Below are positions 1 to 8,449 of a stretch of DNA of 20,308 bases, piece by piece (the first letter of the stretch is position 1; every line of letters begins with the position of its first letter). The stretch spans positions 1 to 20,308 of the forward strand of contig CAUGVQ010000027.1 in the NCBI GenBank assembly GCA_959602875.1. The letters are read 5' to 3'. The stretch is from an uncultured Collinsella sp. (GTDB lineage Bacteria; Actinomycetota; Coriobacteriia; Coriobacteriales; Coriobacteriaceae). The notes below the pieces were generated by a model. The model ran no database searches. It saw only the letters and a program-made list of their open reading frames with translations, and was not told where the DNA came from. The translations under genes and the position numbers were made by a program.

Positions 1-26
1 CAGTTCGAATCTGGTACGGGCTACCA
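1..26 (+). tRNA. 3' end of a tRNA (truncated by window edge)
   Basis: The first bases read as the right half of a T arm (CAG, loop TTCGAAT, CTG) followed by a 7-nt acceptor strand ACGGGCT, discriminator A and an encoded CCA ending at 26. The anticodon lies outside the window, so the amino acid cannot be assigned. A terminator begins 11 bases later, so this is the last RNA of its transcript. Confidence 0.85.
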
Positions 27-37
27 ACGATTTTACG

Positions 38-60
38 AGGCTCCTTTGGGAGCCTTTTTT
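38..60 (+). terminator. Rho-independent terminator of the tRNA
   Basis: A perfect 7-bp stem (AGGCTCC / GGAGCCT) with a TTTG loop runs straight into six T residues. It sits 11 bp after the CCA end of the tRNA and isolates the flippase-fold gene from tRNA transcription. Confidence 0.92.
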
Positions 61-122
61 CATGCGTGCTTTGGGAGTTTTGAGCCGCCCGCCGAATGGG
101 GGTCAGACGAGCCGGAACGTAC

Positions 123-130
123 GCTAAACT
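123..130 (+). promoter_or_regulatory. Possible -10 region of the flippase-fold gene
   Basis: GCTAAACT resembles the GCTAYAAT boxes seen before other genes here and lies 58 bp before the start codon. I see no good -35. A perfect 8-bp palindrome, ACACGTGT (140-147), lies just downstream and could be an operator. The assignment is weak. Confidence 0.25.
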
Positions 131-187
131 AGGTGTGTTACACGTGTCGGAACACTCGAGTCATCGATTGCCTTATAGGGGAGCGCC

Positions 188-1624
188 ATGTCGGATTCCT
201 CCAAGCACAACCCGCCCGTTGGCACGGTCGATGCGGCGCCCGCTGGCGGCGACGACCACAAGGGCGCGCGCCGCGGCGCCATCTTCATCGGTTTCGTTCT
301 CATCTGCTACATCATCTTTCTCGTGGTGACAGGTCAGGTTGCCGAGTTTTGGGCCGCCATGCAAAACGTGCAGATCCCCTGGCTCGTGGTTGCCTGCATC
401 TGTATGGCGCTCTACATGCTGTTTGGCGTGGCCGCCTACGCCATCGCCGTCTGGCTCGATCCCAACTCGCCCGTTGGCATCCGTGACCTCATCTCCGTCG
501 AGATGAGCGGCATCTTCTTCGGTAACCTCACGCCCATGATGGTCGGCTCCTCTCCGGCGCAGATTTACCGTCTCACCAAGTGCGGTATGAACGTGGGCGA
601 GGCGGGCGCTACGCAGTTCACCCGTTTCCTTGTCTATCAGTTTGGCCTCGTGGCGTGGGGTGCGATTCTGCTCATCGCCAAGATGCCGTTTTTTGCCGAG
701 AAATACGGTGATATCACGCTTTTGTGCGTGTTCAGCTTCGGCGGCCACGCGGTGCTGCTGCTCGCGATCGTTGCCATCTGCCTCATGCCCAACACGGTCA
801 TCAGGCTGGGCCGCTGGGCGCTCTCGGTCCTCGCGCGCCTCGGCCTTGCCACGAGCAAGATCGACGGCTGGCGCGAGTTCCTCGACACCGAGGTCCATGC
901 GTTCTCCGATAAGTTCAAGATCTCGATGGCTCACGGCAGCTCGATGCTCCTCACCGTGGTCATCACGATGATCCAGCTCGCGTTCTTCTACCTCGTGCCG
1001 TACTTCCTCATGCTCTCGTTTGGCCATCACGACGTGGACTTCTTCTCTGTTATGGCCGCCTCCGCCTTCGTGCAGCTGCTCTCCTCCGCGGTGCCGCTGC
1101 CTGGCGGCACGGGCGGTGCCGAGGGTGGCTTCGCGCTCTTCCTCGGCCACTTCTACGGCTCTGCTGCCACGGCCGGCTACCTGCTCTGGCGCCTCATCAC
1201 CTTCATCGCGCCCACGATCATCGCCGCTCCCATGCTCGGCCTCAAGAGCGCCCACCGTGCAACCATCCACGAGCGTTGGGCGCGCTTCAGCGGCCGCTTT
1301 GCGCCGGTGTCCGCCAAGAAGGACGGCAAGGCACCGCGTGTGGCGCATGCGCCCGAGCAGCATAAGCATCACCATCACGCCAGCGCGCAGGCGACGCTTG
1401 TCGCCGAGCCGCAGACGACGGCTGGCTCATCCACCGCAACGGGCGCAAACACGTCGCGCGCAACGGAGGCTCCCGCCAAGAAGGCAACGCGCCCCAAGGC
1501 CAAGCGCTCTCAAGCCGCCTCCAAGCCACGCGTGCGCCGCACGGCGGAGGGCATCACCGTCACCGCAGCGCCCCGCCGCAAGAAGAAGCCGCGCCCGGCG
1601 CCCAAGGCCGCTTCTTCTGAGTAA
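188..1624 (+). CDS. Flippase-fold integral membrane protein (lysylphosphatidylglycerol synthase TM-region / UPF0104 family)
   Basis: A 478-residue membrane protein of the family covering the flippase part of MprF and stand-alone YbhN-like proteins, which are thought to move lipids or lipid-linked sugars across the membrane. Hydrophobic helices run from about residue 32 to 350. The family signature PLPGGTGGAEGG lies at about residues 303-314, near the end of the membrane region. There is no C-terminal aminoacyl-transferase domain, so it is not a full MprF. Instead, residues ~350-478 form a soluble tail rich in Lys, Arg, Ala, Pro and Thr with a short His run (KHHHH), predicted cytosolic and disordered. 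The start is supported by AGGGGAG (177-183), 4 bp before ATG. The gene has its own terminator and appears monocistronic. The family call is firm; the substrate is unknown. Confidence 0.85.
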   Translation: MSDSSKHNPPVGTVDAAPAGGDDHKGARRGAIFIGFVLICYIIFLVVTGQVAEFWAAMQNVQIPWLVVACICMALYMLFGVAAYAIAVWLDPNSPVGIRDLISVEMSGIFFGNLTPMMVGSSPAQIYRLTKCGMNVGEAGATQFTRFLVYQFGLVAWGAILLIAKMPFFAEKYGDITLLCVFSFGGHAVLLLAIVAICLMPNTVIRLGRWALSVLARLGLATSKIDGWREFLDTEVHAFSDKFKISMAHGSSMLLTVVITMIQLAFFYLVPYFLMLSFGHHDVDFFSVMAASAFVQLLSSAVPLPGGTGGAEGGFALFLGHFYGSAATAGYLLWRLITFIAPTIIAAPMLGLKSAHRATIHERWARFSGRFAPVSAKKDGKAPRVAHAPEQHKHHHHASAQATLVAEPQTTAGSSTATGANTSRATEAPAKKATRPKAKRSQAASKPRVRRTAEGITVTAAPRRKKKPRPAPKAASSE

Positions 1625-1673
1625 CACCGCGCGAGAAATGCGCAATGCTGTGCGAGCAACGCGCAACGGCAAG

Positions 1674-1707
1674 CGAGGGTTCGCCTTTGGGCGGGCCCTC
1701 GTTTTCT
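1674..1707 (+). terminator. Rho-independent terminator after the flippase-fold gene
   Basis: A 12-bp stem (1674-1685 with 1690-1701, including two G-T pairs) closes a TTTG loop and is followed by TTTTCT. It starts about 50 bp after the stop codon at 1622-1624. Confidence 0.9.
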
Positions 1708-1792
1708 GCAACGTGATCCATGAGGACCTGTAACGACGCCCCGCCCGTGCAGGCAATGCTTTACCATGTCCTGCGGTACATTTTTGTCAGGC

Positions 1793-1797
1793 AGGAG
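1793..1797 (+). promoter_or_regulatory. Ribosome binding site that fixes the hydrolase start
   Basis: AGGAG lies 7 bp before ATG 1805. This favours that start over the in-frame ATG at 1766, which has no SD and would add 13 residues before the membrane anchor. Confidence 0.8.
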
Positions 1798-1804
1798 AGT
1801 CGGT

Positions 1805-2857
1805 ATGGTACAAACGTCGCACAAGAGGGTAAAGATCGCGCTTATCATCTGCGCTGTGATAGCGGTGCTCCTGGTGGGCGCCTTGGCGTTTGCGGGCAAC
1901 TTTCTTGTCGACTTCGCGCTGAACCCGCACGCGAGCTTCACCATGAACAGCATGATGCGCGGCGGCGACGTCGACGGCCTCGAGACCGTCACGCCCGCGA
2001 AGGATGCCGACTACAGCGCCGAGGCCCGGGTATGGTTCGACGAGCGCAAGCAAAGCATCTCTCACACGGCCGAGGACGGCACCGAGCTTCTCGGTTGGGA
2101 GATTCCCGCCGACGCCGCCGCAGCAGACGGAGGCGCATCGACGGAGGTCCAGACGCTCTGCTACCCGCGCGAGACGGTCGGGGAGCACTCCTACGCCGTC
2201 GTGTGCCATGGGTACGTGGGCAAGCCCGCGGACATGGCCAAGTACGCCTATCACTTTTGGCAGATGGGTATGACCGTGGTGATGCCGGCGGCACGCGGGC
2301 ACGAACGCAACGTGGACGCCGGCCTCATCCAGATGGGTTGGCAGGACAGTGCGGACCTCGTGGGATGGGTGGGCGACATCGTCCAGCGCGACCCGCAGGC
2401 CAAGATCATGCTCTTTGGTGTCTCCATGGGAGGGGCGGAGGTCATGATGGCCTCCGGCCGTGATCTTCCCGACAACGTCCGCCTCATCGTGGAGGACTGC
2501 GGCTATTCGAGCGTGTGGGACGAGTTCTCGCTGCAGCTGGGCAACGTCTTCGGTCTGCCGAGTTTCCCTTTGCTCAACGCCGCCGACCTCGCCTGTCAGA
2601 TTCGCGCCGGCTACGGCTTTGACGAGGCGAGCGCTACCGACATGCTCGCCCAAGCAAGCGTGCCCATGCTCTTCATCCACGGCGACGCCGACGAGTTCGT
2701 GCCCTTCTCAATGCTCGATGTGAACTACAACGCCTGCGCCAGCGCGGTAAAGGAGAAGCTCGTGATCGAAAACGCGGGGCACGGCCAAGCTTCCTCGACC
2801 GACCCCGCGCTCTACTGGGATAGCGTCGACGGCTTCATAGCCGCCCATATGGGCTAG
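1805..2857 (+). CDS. Membrane-anchored alpha/beta hydrolase (S33 / YqkD-like)
   Basis: A 350-residue predicted serine hydrolase. Residues ~9-32 are one hydrophobic helix after a basic start, giving an N-terminal anchor with the catalytic domain outside the cell. The fold is shown by HGYVGK (oxyanion region), the nucleophile elbow GVSMGG with Ser207, HGDADEFVP with probable catalytic Asp296, and AGHG with His326, in the usual order. The family includes Bacillus YqkD-like hydrolases of unsettled function, so the substrate is unknown; an ester, lipid or small peptide is possible. No strong promoter is visible in the ~100 bp upstream, and the preceding terminator implies separate transcription. 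The stop codon overlaps the stop of the convergent permease gene, so there is no room for a terminator. Confidence 0.88.
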   Translation: MVQTSHKRVKIALIICAVIAVLLVGALAFAGNFLVDFALNPHASFTMNSMMRGGDVDGLETVTPAKDADYSAEARVWFDERKQSISHTAEDGTELLGWEIPADAAAADGGASTEVQTLCYPRETVGEHSYAVVCHGYVGKPADMAKYAYHFWQMGMTVVMPAARGHERNVDAGLIQMGWQDSADLVGWVGDIVQRDPQAKIMLFGVSMGGAEVMMASGRDLPDNVRLIVEDCGYSSVWDEFSLQLGNVFGLPSFPLLNAADLACQIRAGYGFDEASATDMLAQASVPMLFIHGDADEFVPFSMLDVNYNACASAVKEKLVIENAGHGQASSTDPALYWDSVDGFIAAHMG

Positions 2858-5730
2858 ATTGCATCGGCGCGCAGTGCCTCCACAATGTTCTCGCTTTGGC
2901 TCTTCCTAAGGGCGTAAACCACGCTCACCACGATCACGGCGAGTACCACCGCAAGGGAAACGGCGATCTGCACCACGGGCAGCTGGAACTCGTAGGTGGA
3001 GTACGAGAGCATCATGGCCTGGTAGAACCCGTAGGAGGCAAGAAGCGCAAGCACAAAGCCAATGGCAAAACCCCGCAGCGCGTAGCTCGCGCATTCGTAG
3101 GCGATCATGCGGCGGAAGGCCCGGTTGCCCATGCCGACTGACTTGAGCATGGCAAACTCGCGGCGGCGGAGCATAAGCGCGTTGGCAAGGGTGTTGAAGA
3201 CGTTCGTCACGGCGATAAGCCCGGTGATGATGGCAAAGCAGTAGATGAAGGTGTTCACCGTGGTCGCCATGAGGCGCGCCTGCAGCTTGCCCTCGGCGAT
3301 GTTCGTGTAGGTGAAGTCGAGCTCCGGATAGTCGCTGGCGATGCCCTTGAGCTCGTCCTCGAGCTCTGCAGCGCGTGCGGCGTCGCCTTCCGTATCGAAG
3401 GAGAGGTTCGCGCGCACATACCCGGTGTTGGCGGAAAGGGCGATGGCTGAGGCGGGCAGGATGAGCTGAAGGGTTCCCGACTGGTCGACGCAGGCCGGTG
3501 CGTGGTCGGCGAGTGCCCCCACCTCGACGGCGTCCTCACGTGCGACCGCCTCGTCATAGGGGAGGTAGTGCGCCTCGCCGCGGTCATCGTAATACAGAGC
3601 CTGGGGCGTGCCGTCGGGCCCGTCTTCTATGGTGGCGATAAAGCGCCCGTCGAGGTCAGCGAACTCGAGGAACTCGACCGTACCAGTGTCTCTGAACGGT
3701 TTCCAAGAGGCGTAGGTCTCGCCGTCGTTGGTGGTGTAGGAGTTCACGGCGATGGCGAGCGGGTGCGCGGTGTCGCAGAAGGCGTCCTCAGAGAGGCCGA
3801 GCTCGTCCACATAAGCGCGCCACGTTGCATCATCCACAAAGTAGATGTAGGAGGTTCCGTACCAGGTGCCGTCGGAAAGGACACTCGCGCTGCCATCGAG
3901 GCCCGTGATGTCATCGTCGAGCATGCGGGCGGGCACGATCATGTCGGCAACGTAGCTTGTGTTGTATCCGTTTGGATGGGCATCTTCCAGGGTGGAGGCG
4001 TCCGCGTAGTAGCGCGCGAGCGCCCGCTGCATGCCCTCGCCGTCGACCTTGCCGTCCGCGAGGGCGAGCGTCTGGTCCGCCCCGGCGCCCGTGGCGTCGA
4101 TGTAGAGCACAAGGTCCTGCCCCTCCATAGTGTTCACGGCAGTGTCGCTCGCATAGCTCATCACGTCGGCGATGGAGCCGGAGGTGATGAGGAGGGCGAC
4201 CGAGACAGCGAGCGCGGCGACCGTGACGCGGCCCTTGGACGAGCTACGGGAGAGGTTCTTGTGGGCGATAAAACCAGGCACACCAAAGACGCGCCCTGCG
4301 ATGCCAAGCGAGCGGCGGTAGGTCTGGCCATGCTTGCCGGCGCGTCGCGTAGTGCGGCGCTGGGCACGCAGCGCGGTGCGGCTCAAACGTACGTCCTGGG
4401 TCTGGCGGATGGCATCGACGGCGGAGACACGGCTCGCGCGGATGGCGGGGATCCAAGCGCTCACAAGCAGCGTGACCATGCCGAGCGCGGCAGCGACGGC
4501 GAGGGCGGCGGGGCTCACCGCGACGGTGGTCGTAGTGCTGCCGGTGAAGGCGATGAGGCCCTCACGCAGGAGACCGAAGACCACAAAGCAGCCGACAAGG
4601 CCGAGCGCGAGGCCTGCGGGGATGCCCGCCGCCCCGATGAGGAGCGCCTCGGTGAGCACGGTGCGGCGCAGCTGCCGGCGGCTCGCGCCTAGGCTCGAGA
4701 GGAGGCCGAACTGGCGCGTGCGCTCCGCAACCGAGATGGCAAAGCTGTTGTAGACGAGTGATACGCCCGCGATGACGACCACCGCTGCGAGAATCGCAGC
4801 GATCTGGTAGAGGGTGTTCCAGATGGCGGTGTCCGGCGTGGCGCCCATCCAGCGGATGAGGGAGGTGTGGACCGAGCGACCGGCCACCTTGCTCTCGTTT
4901 GTGACGGCGTCGACAATCTGCTCGGCTGCCGCCGGGTCCTCGGTGCGGAACAGGACCGATGCCCAGGTCGCGTCGGAATCGTCTGCGATAACGCGCTCAA
5001 GCGCGCTACCGTCGTCAAAGACGTAGGCGCTGTTGCCCTGGAGGGCGATGGTGGACGAGAAACCGTAGCTGCGGTAGAAGCCCACTACGGTGCCGGTCAT
5101 CTGACCGAGATCCGCCGCAAAGGACTCGCGCTGCGTTGCCTCGTCAACATAGCTGCCGTTGTAGGACGTTGCCGTGTAGGTCGTGCCGTCGTCGAGGTTT
5201 TGGACGGTGCGTGTACCGAGGTCGAGCGTGACGGTGCTGCCGATGCCGATGGTCCCACCCTCCGCGGTAAGCCCGCACGGCGCGAGGTCGACATTTTGCA
5301 GGTAGTGGGGGAGCACGATCTCGCCGGGCGCCTCGGGCGCGCGGCCCGCCACGAGTTCGGGCGTCACCAGAAGGGGTTCGGCGGTGTCCTGCGCCGCGGG
5401 CCAGGTCTTGGCATAGAGGTAGCTGCCAAAGAGGCTGCTGTTCTTATCGCCGAGGGACACGGCGCCGAGCTCCGAGATGCTCGTCCACGAGGTGATGCCG
5501 GGCTCGTCCATAAGCGCGTCGAAGCTCTCGGGGGTCACGTCGGCGAGCTCGCCGTACCACCAGCCCTCGTCCGCCGCGGTGCGCTCGATGAGCATGCGAG
5601 AGAGTGAGACCACGCTCGTGAGCACGGCGGTGATGAGGGCAACCGAGAGCGCCACACCCATGATCGACACGACGGTACGCGTACGGTTGCGCGAAAGCGA
5701 CTTTAGGGTGAAGCGCGAGAAGATGCTCAT
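2854..5730 (-). CDS. ABC transporter permease with two FtsX domains
   Basis: A 958-residue permease of the MacB/FtsX type. The sequence divides into two similar halves. TM1 (~19-45) is followed by an extracellular domain (~50-295) and three helices (~300-330, 358-385, 400-430). A second leading helix (~497-517) is followed by an extracellular domain (~520-830) and three helices (~833-857, 882-905, 920-945), giving eight helices. Cytosolic loops carry the family patterns ERTRQFGLLSSLGASRRQ and RRREFAMLKSVGMGNR, where the ATPase usually docks. Such permeases mostly move lipoproteins, peptides or antimicrobial compounds out of or within the membrane, often by mechanotransmission. ATG directly follows the ATPase stop codon (zero gap), so the two are coupled. 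SD GAGGGGG lies inside the ATPase gene. The substrate is not predictable. Confidence 0.93.
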   Translation of the reverse strand: MSIFSRFTLKSLSRNRTRTVVSIMGVALSVALITAVLTSVVSLSRMLIERTAADEGWWYGELADVTPESFDALMDEPGITSWTSISELGAVSLGDKNSSLFGSYLYAKTWPAAQDTAEPLLVTPELVAGRAPEAPGEIVLPHYLQNVDLAPCGLTAEGGTIGIGSTVTLDLGTRTVQNLDDGTTYTATSYNGSYVDEATQRESFAADLGQMTGTVVGFYRSYGFSSTIALQGNSAYVFDDGSALERVIADDSDATWASVLFRTEDPAAAEQIVDAVTNESKVAGRSVHTSLIRWMGATPDTAIWNTLYQIAAILAAVVVIAGVSLVYNSFAISVAERTRQFGLLSSLGASRRQLRRTVLTEALLIGAAGIPAGLALGLVGCFVVFGLLREGLIAFTGSTTTTVAVSPAALAVAAALGMVTLLVSAWIPAIRASRVSAVDAIRQTQDVRLSRTALRAQRRTTRRAGKHGQTYRRSLGIAGRVFGVPGFIAHKNLSRSSSKGRVTVAALAVSVALLITSGSIADVMSYASDTAVNTMEGQDLVLYIDATGAGADQTLALADGKVDGEGMQRALARYYADASTLEDAHPNGYNTSYVADMIVPARMLDDDITGLDGSASVLSDGTWYGTSYIYFVDDATWRAYVDELGLSEDAFCDTAHPLAIAVNSYTTNDGETYASWKPFRDTGTVEFLEFADLDGRFIATIEDGPDGTPQALYYDDRGEAHYLPYDEAVAREDAVEVGALADHAPACVDQSGTLQLILPASAIALSANTGYVRANLSFDTEGDAARAAELEDELKGIASDYPELDFTYTNIAEGKLQARLMATTVNTFIYCFAIITGLIAVTNVFNTLANALMLRRREFAMLKSVGMGNRAFRRMIAYECASYALRGFAIGFVLALLASYGFYQAMMLSYSTYEFQLPVVQIAVSLAVVLAVIVVSVVYALRKSQSENIVEALRADAI

Positions 5731-6525
5731 CTAGCGCACCCCCTCGGCGGCGTGCGCGGGGCGGTAGGCGGCGCCGCCGCGCGGAGAGAAGGAACCGGTG
5801 CCCGCAACCGATGCGGGCGCGGCCGCGCGGGGTGTGCGCTCGGGCTCCCGGCGACGCTCATCACGCACGAGCCGTCCGTCCTCGATCACGATGACGCGGT
5901 CCGCCATGAGGGCGATGTCCTCGTCGTGCGTGATGACGATGAGCGTCTGCTTGAGGCGGCGGTTGGATGCGCGCAAAAGGCGCATGATCTCGGTGGAGTT
6001 TTTGGAATCGAGGTTTCCCGTGGGCTCGTCGGCGAGTACGACCGCCGGCGCGTTCATGAGCGCGCGGCCGATGGCGACGCGCTGCTGCTGGCCGCCGGAA
6101 AGCTGGTTGGGGAGTGCCCGCTCGCGCCCGGTGAGGCCAAGCGCTTCGAGGAGCATCTTGAGGCGGCTCTCGTTGACCTCGCGACCGTCCATAAGGACGG
6201 GAAGCGTCATGTTTTCCACCACGTCGAGCACGGGGATGAGGTTGTAGAACTGGTAGACGAGGCCGACCTCGCGGCGGCGGAACACCGCGAGCTCCTCATC
6301 GGTCCGGGCGAAGACGTCCTGTCCTTGGAGGCGCACCGTGCCCGAGGTCGGGCGCTCGACGCCGCCCATGAGGTGTAAAAGCGTGGACTTGCCCGAGCCC
6401 GAGCTGCCGATGATGGCGACGAACTCGCCTGCCTCTACCGAAAACGACACGTCGTCAAGTGCGGTCACGGCGGTATCGCCCGATCCGTAGACCTTGGTGA
6501 GGTGCTCTACGCTAAGGATGTTCAT
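5731..6525 (-). CDS. ABC transporter ATP-binding protein (MacB/LolD type)
   Basis: A 264-residue nucleotide-binding subunit that energises the adjacent permease. All catalytic motifs are intact: Walker A GSSGSGKST (40-48), Q-loop Gln92, signature LSGGQ (142-146), Walker B ending in ADEP (Asp166, Glu167) and switch His200 in ITHDED. The sequence matches the LolD/MacB branch, which pairs with FtsX-like permeases. After the ABC fold, residues ~221-264 form an Arg/Pro/Ala-rich tail unlike the rest of the protein. The start is supported by GAGGGAG about 5 bp before ATG. It lies 104 bp downstream of the histidine kinase stop, in a gap with inverted and direct repeats, so it may have its own regulated promoter. 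Confidence 0.96.
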   Translation of the reverse strand: MNILSVEHLTKVYGSGDTAVTALDDVSFSVEAGEFVAIIGSSGSGKSTLLHLMGGVERPTSGTVRLQGQDVFARTDEELAVFRRREVGLVYQFYNLIPVLDVVENMTLPVLMDGREVNESRLKMLLEALGLTGRERALPNQLSGGQQQRVAIGRALMNAPAVVLADEPTGNLDSKNSTEIMRLLRASNRRLKQTLIVITHDEDIALMADRVIVIEDGRLVRDERRREPERTPRAAAPASVAGTGSFSPRGGAAYRPAHAAEGVR

Positions 6526-6548
6526 GGATGCTCCCTCTGCGTTGGGGA

Positions 6549-6615
6549 TAGGTCACCTACCATACTGGACACGTGCCCTTTCTGCCAGATGACCGGCGCG
6601 TGACACTTCTGTCAC
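6549..6615 (-). promoter_or_regulatory. Candidate regulator-binding region before the ABC genes
   Basis: The kinase-ATPase gap holds a perfect inverted repeat GTGACA-N4-TGTCAC (6600-6615) and a near-palindrome TAGGTCACCTA (6549-6559). On the minus strand both contain AGGTGAC, forming direct repeats 59 bp apart. A weak -10-like TATGGT lies just upstream of the second. This could be where the adjacent response regulator acts; that is inference. Confidence 0.4.
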
Positions 6616-6629
6616 CTTGCAGCAGTGCG

Positions 6630-7733
6630 TCAGACGGCGATGTCCTTAAAGAAGGTGATGGAGAAGCGCGCTCCCGCGGGGGTACCATCTGTATTGCGCA
6701 CGTTTTCTGCGGTAAGGGTCCCGCCTTGGGCGGAGATGAGCGCGCGGGCGAGCGAGAGCCCGATTCCCACACCCGCCGGGTTGACGGCACTGGAGGTCTC
6801 TTCGGGCCCATTATCTTCGGACAGATCCTCTTGCGCTCGCGCTTTGTCGTTGTGGCGTCGCCCGCGGTAGAAGCGCTCGAAGATGTGCGGCAGGTCCTCC
6901 TCGGCGATACCGGGGCCGGTGTCCTCGACGGTGATGCGACAGGCAATGAGGTCCTCATGGGCACGCACCGTGACAGCGCCGCCGGCAGGCGTTGCCTCGA
7001 GGCAGTTCTTGAGGATGTTGCCGAGCGCCTCGGCGGTCCATGCGATGTCGCCGGTAAAGGAGCAGCCGTCCTCGATATCGTAGGCGAGCGTCACATCGGC
7101 AAGATCGTAGGCGATGGCGAGGGGCGCGGCGGCACGCTCGGCAAGCTCGGCCACGGCAACCGGGGCATGCGCGAACTGGAGCGCGCCCGCGTCAAGGCGT
7201 GCCAGGCGCAGCAGTACCGCCACGAGTTCCTGCACGTGCACCTCGAGCTGTTCGATGTGCCGGAGCCGCTCGACTTCGTCAGGGCAATCACCGCGGCGGA
7301 CGAGGTCCTTGCGCACCAGTTCGGTGGTGAGGGAGAGCGCGGTGAGCGGCGTCTTCAGTTGGTGGGAGATGTCGGCGAGGGCGTCGGCAAGCTGCTGGCG
7401 CTCGCGGTCGAGGTCGTCAGCGGTGAGGGTGAGACGCAGGACCATCTTATCGAGCTCGCTGGCAAGGATGGCGAGCTCTCCCTCGCCCATGCGCTCGAAG
7501 GCGAGCTCACGCTCCCCGTGAAGGACCGCGTCCAAGCGCGCCGCGAGACGTTTGAGGTCACGGTAGCACAGGTAGGTATGGGTGAGGAAGGGGAGGGCCG
7601 CCGCGAGCGAGGCGGCGAGTGCGACAAGGGCGCCGTTCCGTCCGAGGAGAGTTGCCGCAAGTGCCACCACGACGGCTGTAAGGGCGAGCCAAGCGATAAC
7701 GGCGCGCCTCAAGGGACGGTTTCGCGACAGCAT
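6630..7733 (-). CDS. Sensor histidine kinase with minimal extracellular loop
   Basis: A 367-residue membrane kinase that phosphorylates the response regulator encoded just upstream. Two hydrophobic helices (~10-30 and ~35-55) are joined by only a few residues, so there is almost no outside sensor domain. This layout matches intramembrane-sensing kinases (BceS-like) that usually take their signal from a partner ABC transporter, here plausibly the downstream one. The cytosolic core is complete: H-box SHQLKTP with phosphoacceptor His124, N-box around Asn239/Asn243, G1 DTGPGI (271-276), F-box FERFYRG (~285-291) and G2 GVGIGL (321-326). An acidic stretch (~292-319) lengthens the ATP lid between the F and G2 boxes. 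It starts 9 bp after the regulator stop, so they are cotranscribed. Confidence 0.94.
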   Translation of the reverse strand: MLSRNRPLRRAVIAWLALTAVVVALAATLLGRNGALVALAASLAAALPFLTHTYLCYRDLKRLAARLDAVLHGERELAFERMGEGELAILASELDKMVLRLTLTADDLDRERQQLADALADISHQLKTPLTALSLTTELVRKDLVRRGDCPDEVERLRHIEQLEVHVQELVAVLLRLARLDAGALQFAHAPVAVAELAERAAAPLAIAYDLADVTLAYDIEDGCSFTGDIAWTAEALGNILKNCLEATPAGGAVTVRAHEDLIACRITVEDTGPGIAEEDLPHIFERFYRGRRHNDKARAQEDLSEDNGPEETSSAVNPAGVGIGLSLARALISAQGGTLTAENVRNTDGTPAGARFSITFFKDIAV

Positions 7734-7742
7734 GCGTCGCCC

Positions 7743-8441
7743 CTAGCCGAGGGCGCGGTACCCGAGGCCGCGCACAGTGGTGATGAGGGCGGGGTGCGCC
7801 GGGTCTTCCTCGATCTTATCGCGCAGGCGCTTGATGTAGACCGTGAGGGTGTTCTCCTCGATATAGGTGCCCGCGTCGTCCCAGAGGGCATCGCGGATCT
7901 GGTCGCGCGTGACGAGCTTGCCAGGATGCGTGGCAAAGAGCAAAAGCAGCCGGTACTCGAGGGCGGAGAGGGCAATCTCCTCGCCGGCGCGCTCCACGTG
8001 CGCGCGGTCCGGGTCGATGGTGAGGGGGCCCAAGGTGATGGCGCGCCTGCTTGCCGGCTGCGTGCGCCTGAGCACGCTGGCGATGCGCGCTAGAAGCTCG
8101 CGCGGGCGGAAGGGCTTGGCGATGTAGTCGTCCGCCCCGAGCTCGAGCCCGGTAACGGTGGTGAACTCGTCGCTCGACGCGGTGAGAAACATGACGGGCA
8201 GCTCGGGCACTGCCTGCTTGAGGGCCCCGCACACGGCAAGGCCGTTGCCTTCGGCAAGGGAGACGTCGAGCAGGACGAGGGCGTACGGACGCGCGCTCGC
8301 AGCGCCGGAGGGGAGTGCGCGGGCAAGCGCCGCCGTCTGCGTGGCGGCGGTGTCGACCGCATAGCCCTCGCCCTCCAGAAGTTCGGTCAGGGCGGAAACG
8401 ATGGCGGGATCGTCCTCCACCAATAGGATGCGCGCGCCCAT
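7743..8441 (-). CDS. OmpR/PhoB-family response regulator
   Basis: A 232-residue DNA-binding regulator. The receiver domain (~1-120) has the acidic pair Asp10/Asp11, phosphoacceptor Asp59 in LLDVS, switch Thr87 in FLTAS and Lys109 in AKPF. The winged-helix output domain (~135-232) carries the family's recognition region NTLTVYIKRLRDKIE and the wing end VRGLGYR. It lies between the L,D-transpeptidase stop (8-bp gap) and the kinase start (9-bp gap), so the three genes form one transcript. Likely targets are its own operon and the downstream ABC genes. SD AGGGGA sits a few bases before ATG. Confidence 0.96.
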   Translation of the reverse strand: MGARILLVEDDPAIVSALTELLEGEGYAVDTAATQTAALARALPSGAASARPYALVLLDVSLAEGNGLAVCGALKQAVPELPVMFLTASSDEFTTVTGLELGADDYIAKPFRPRELLARIASVLRRTQPASRRAITLGPLTIDPDRAHVERAGEEIALSALEYRLLLLFATHPGKLVTRDQIRDALWDDAGTYIEENTLTVYIKRLRDKIEEDPAHPALITTVRGLGYRALG

Positions 8442-8449
8442 GAGATCCC

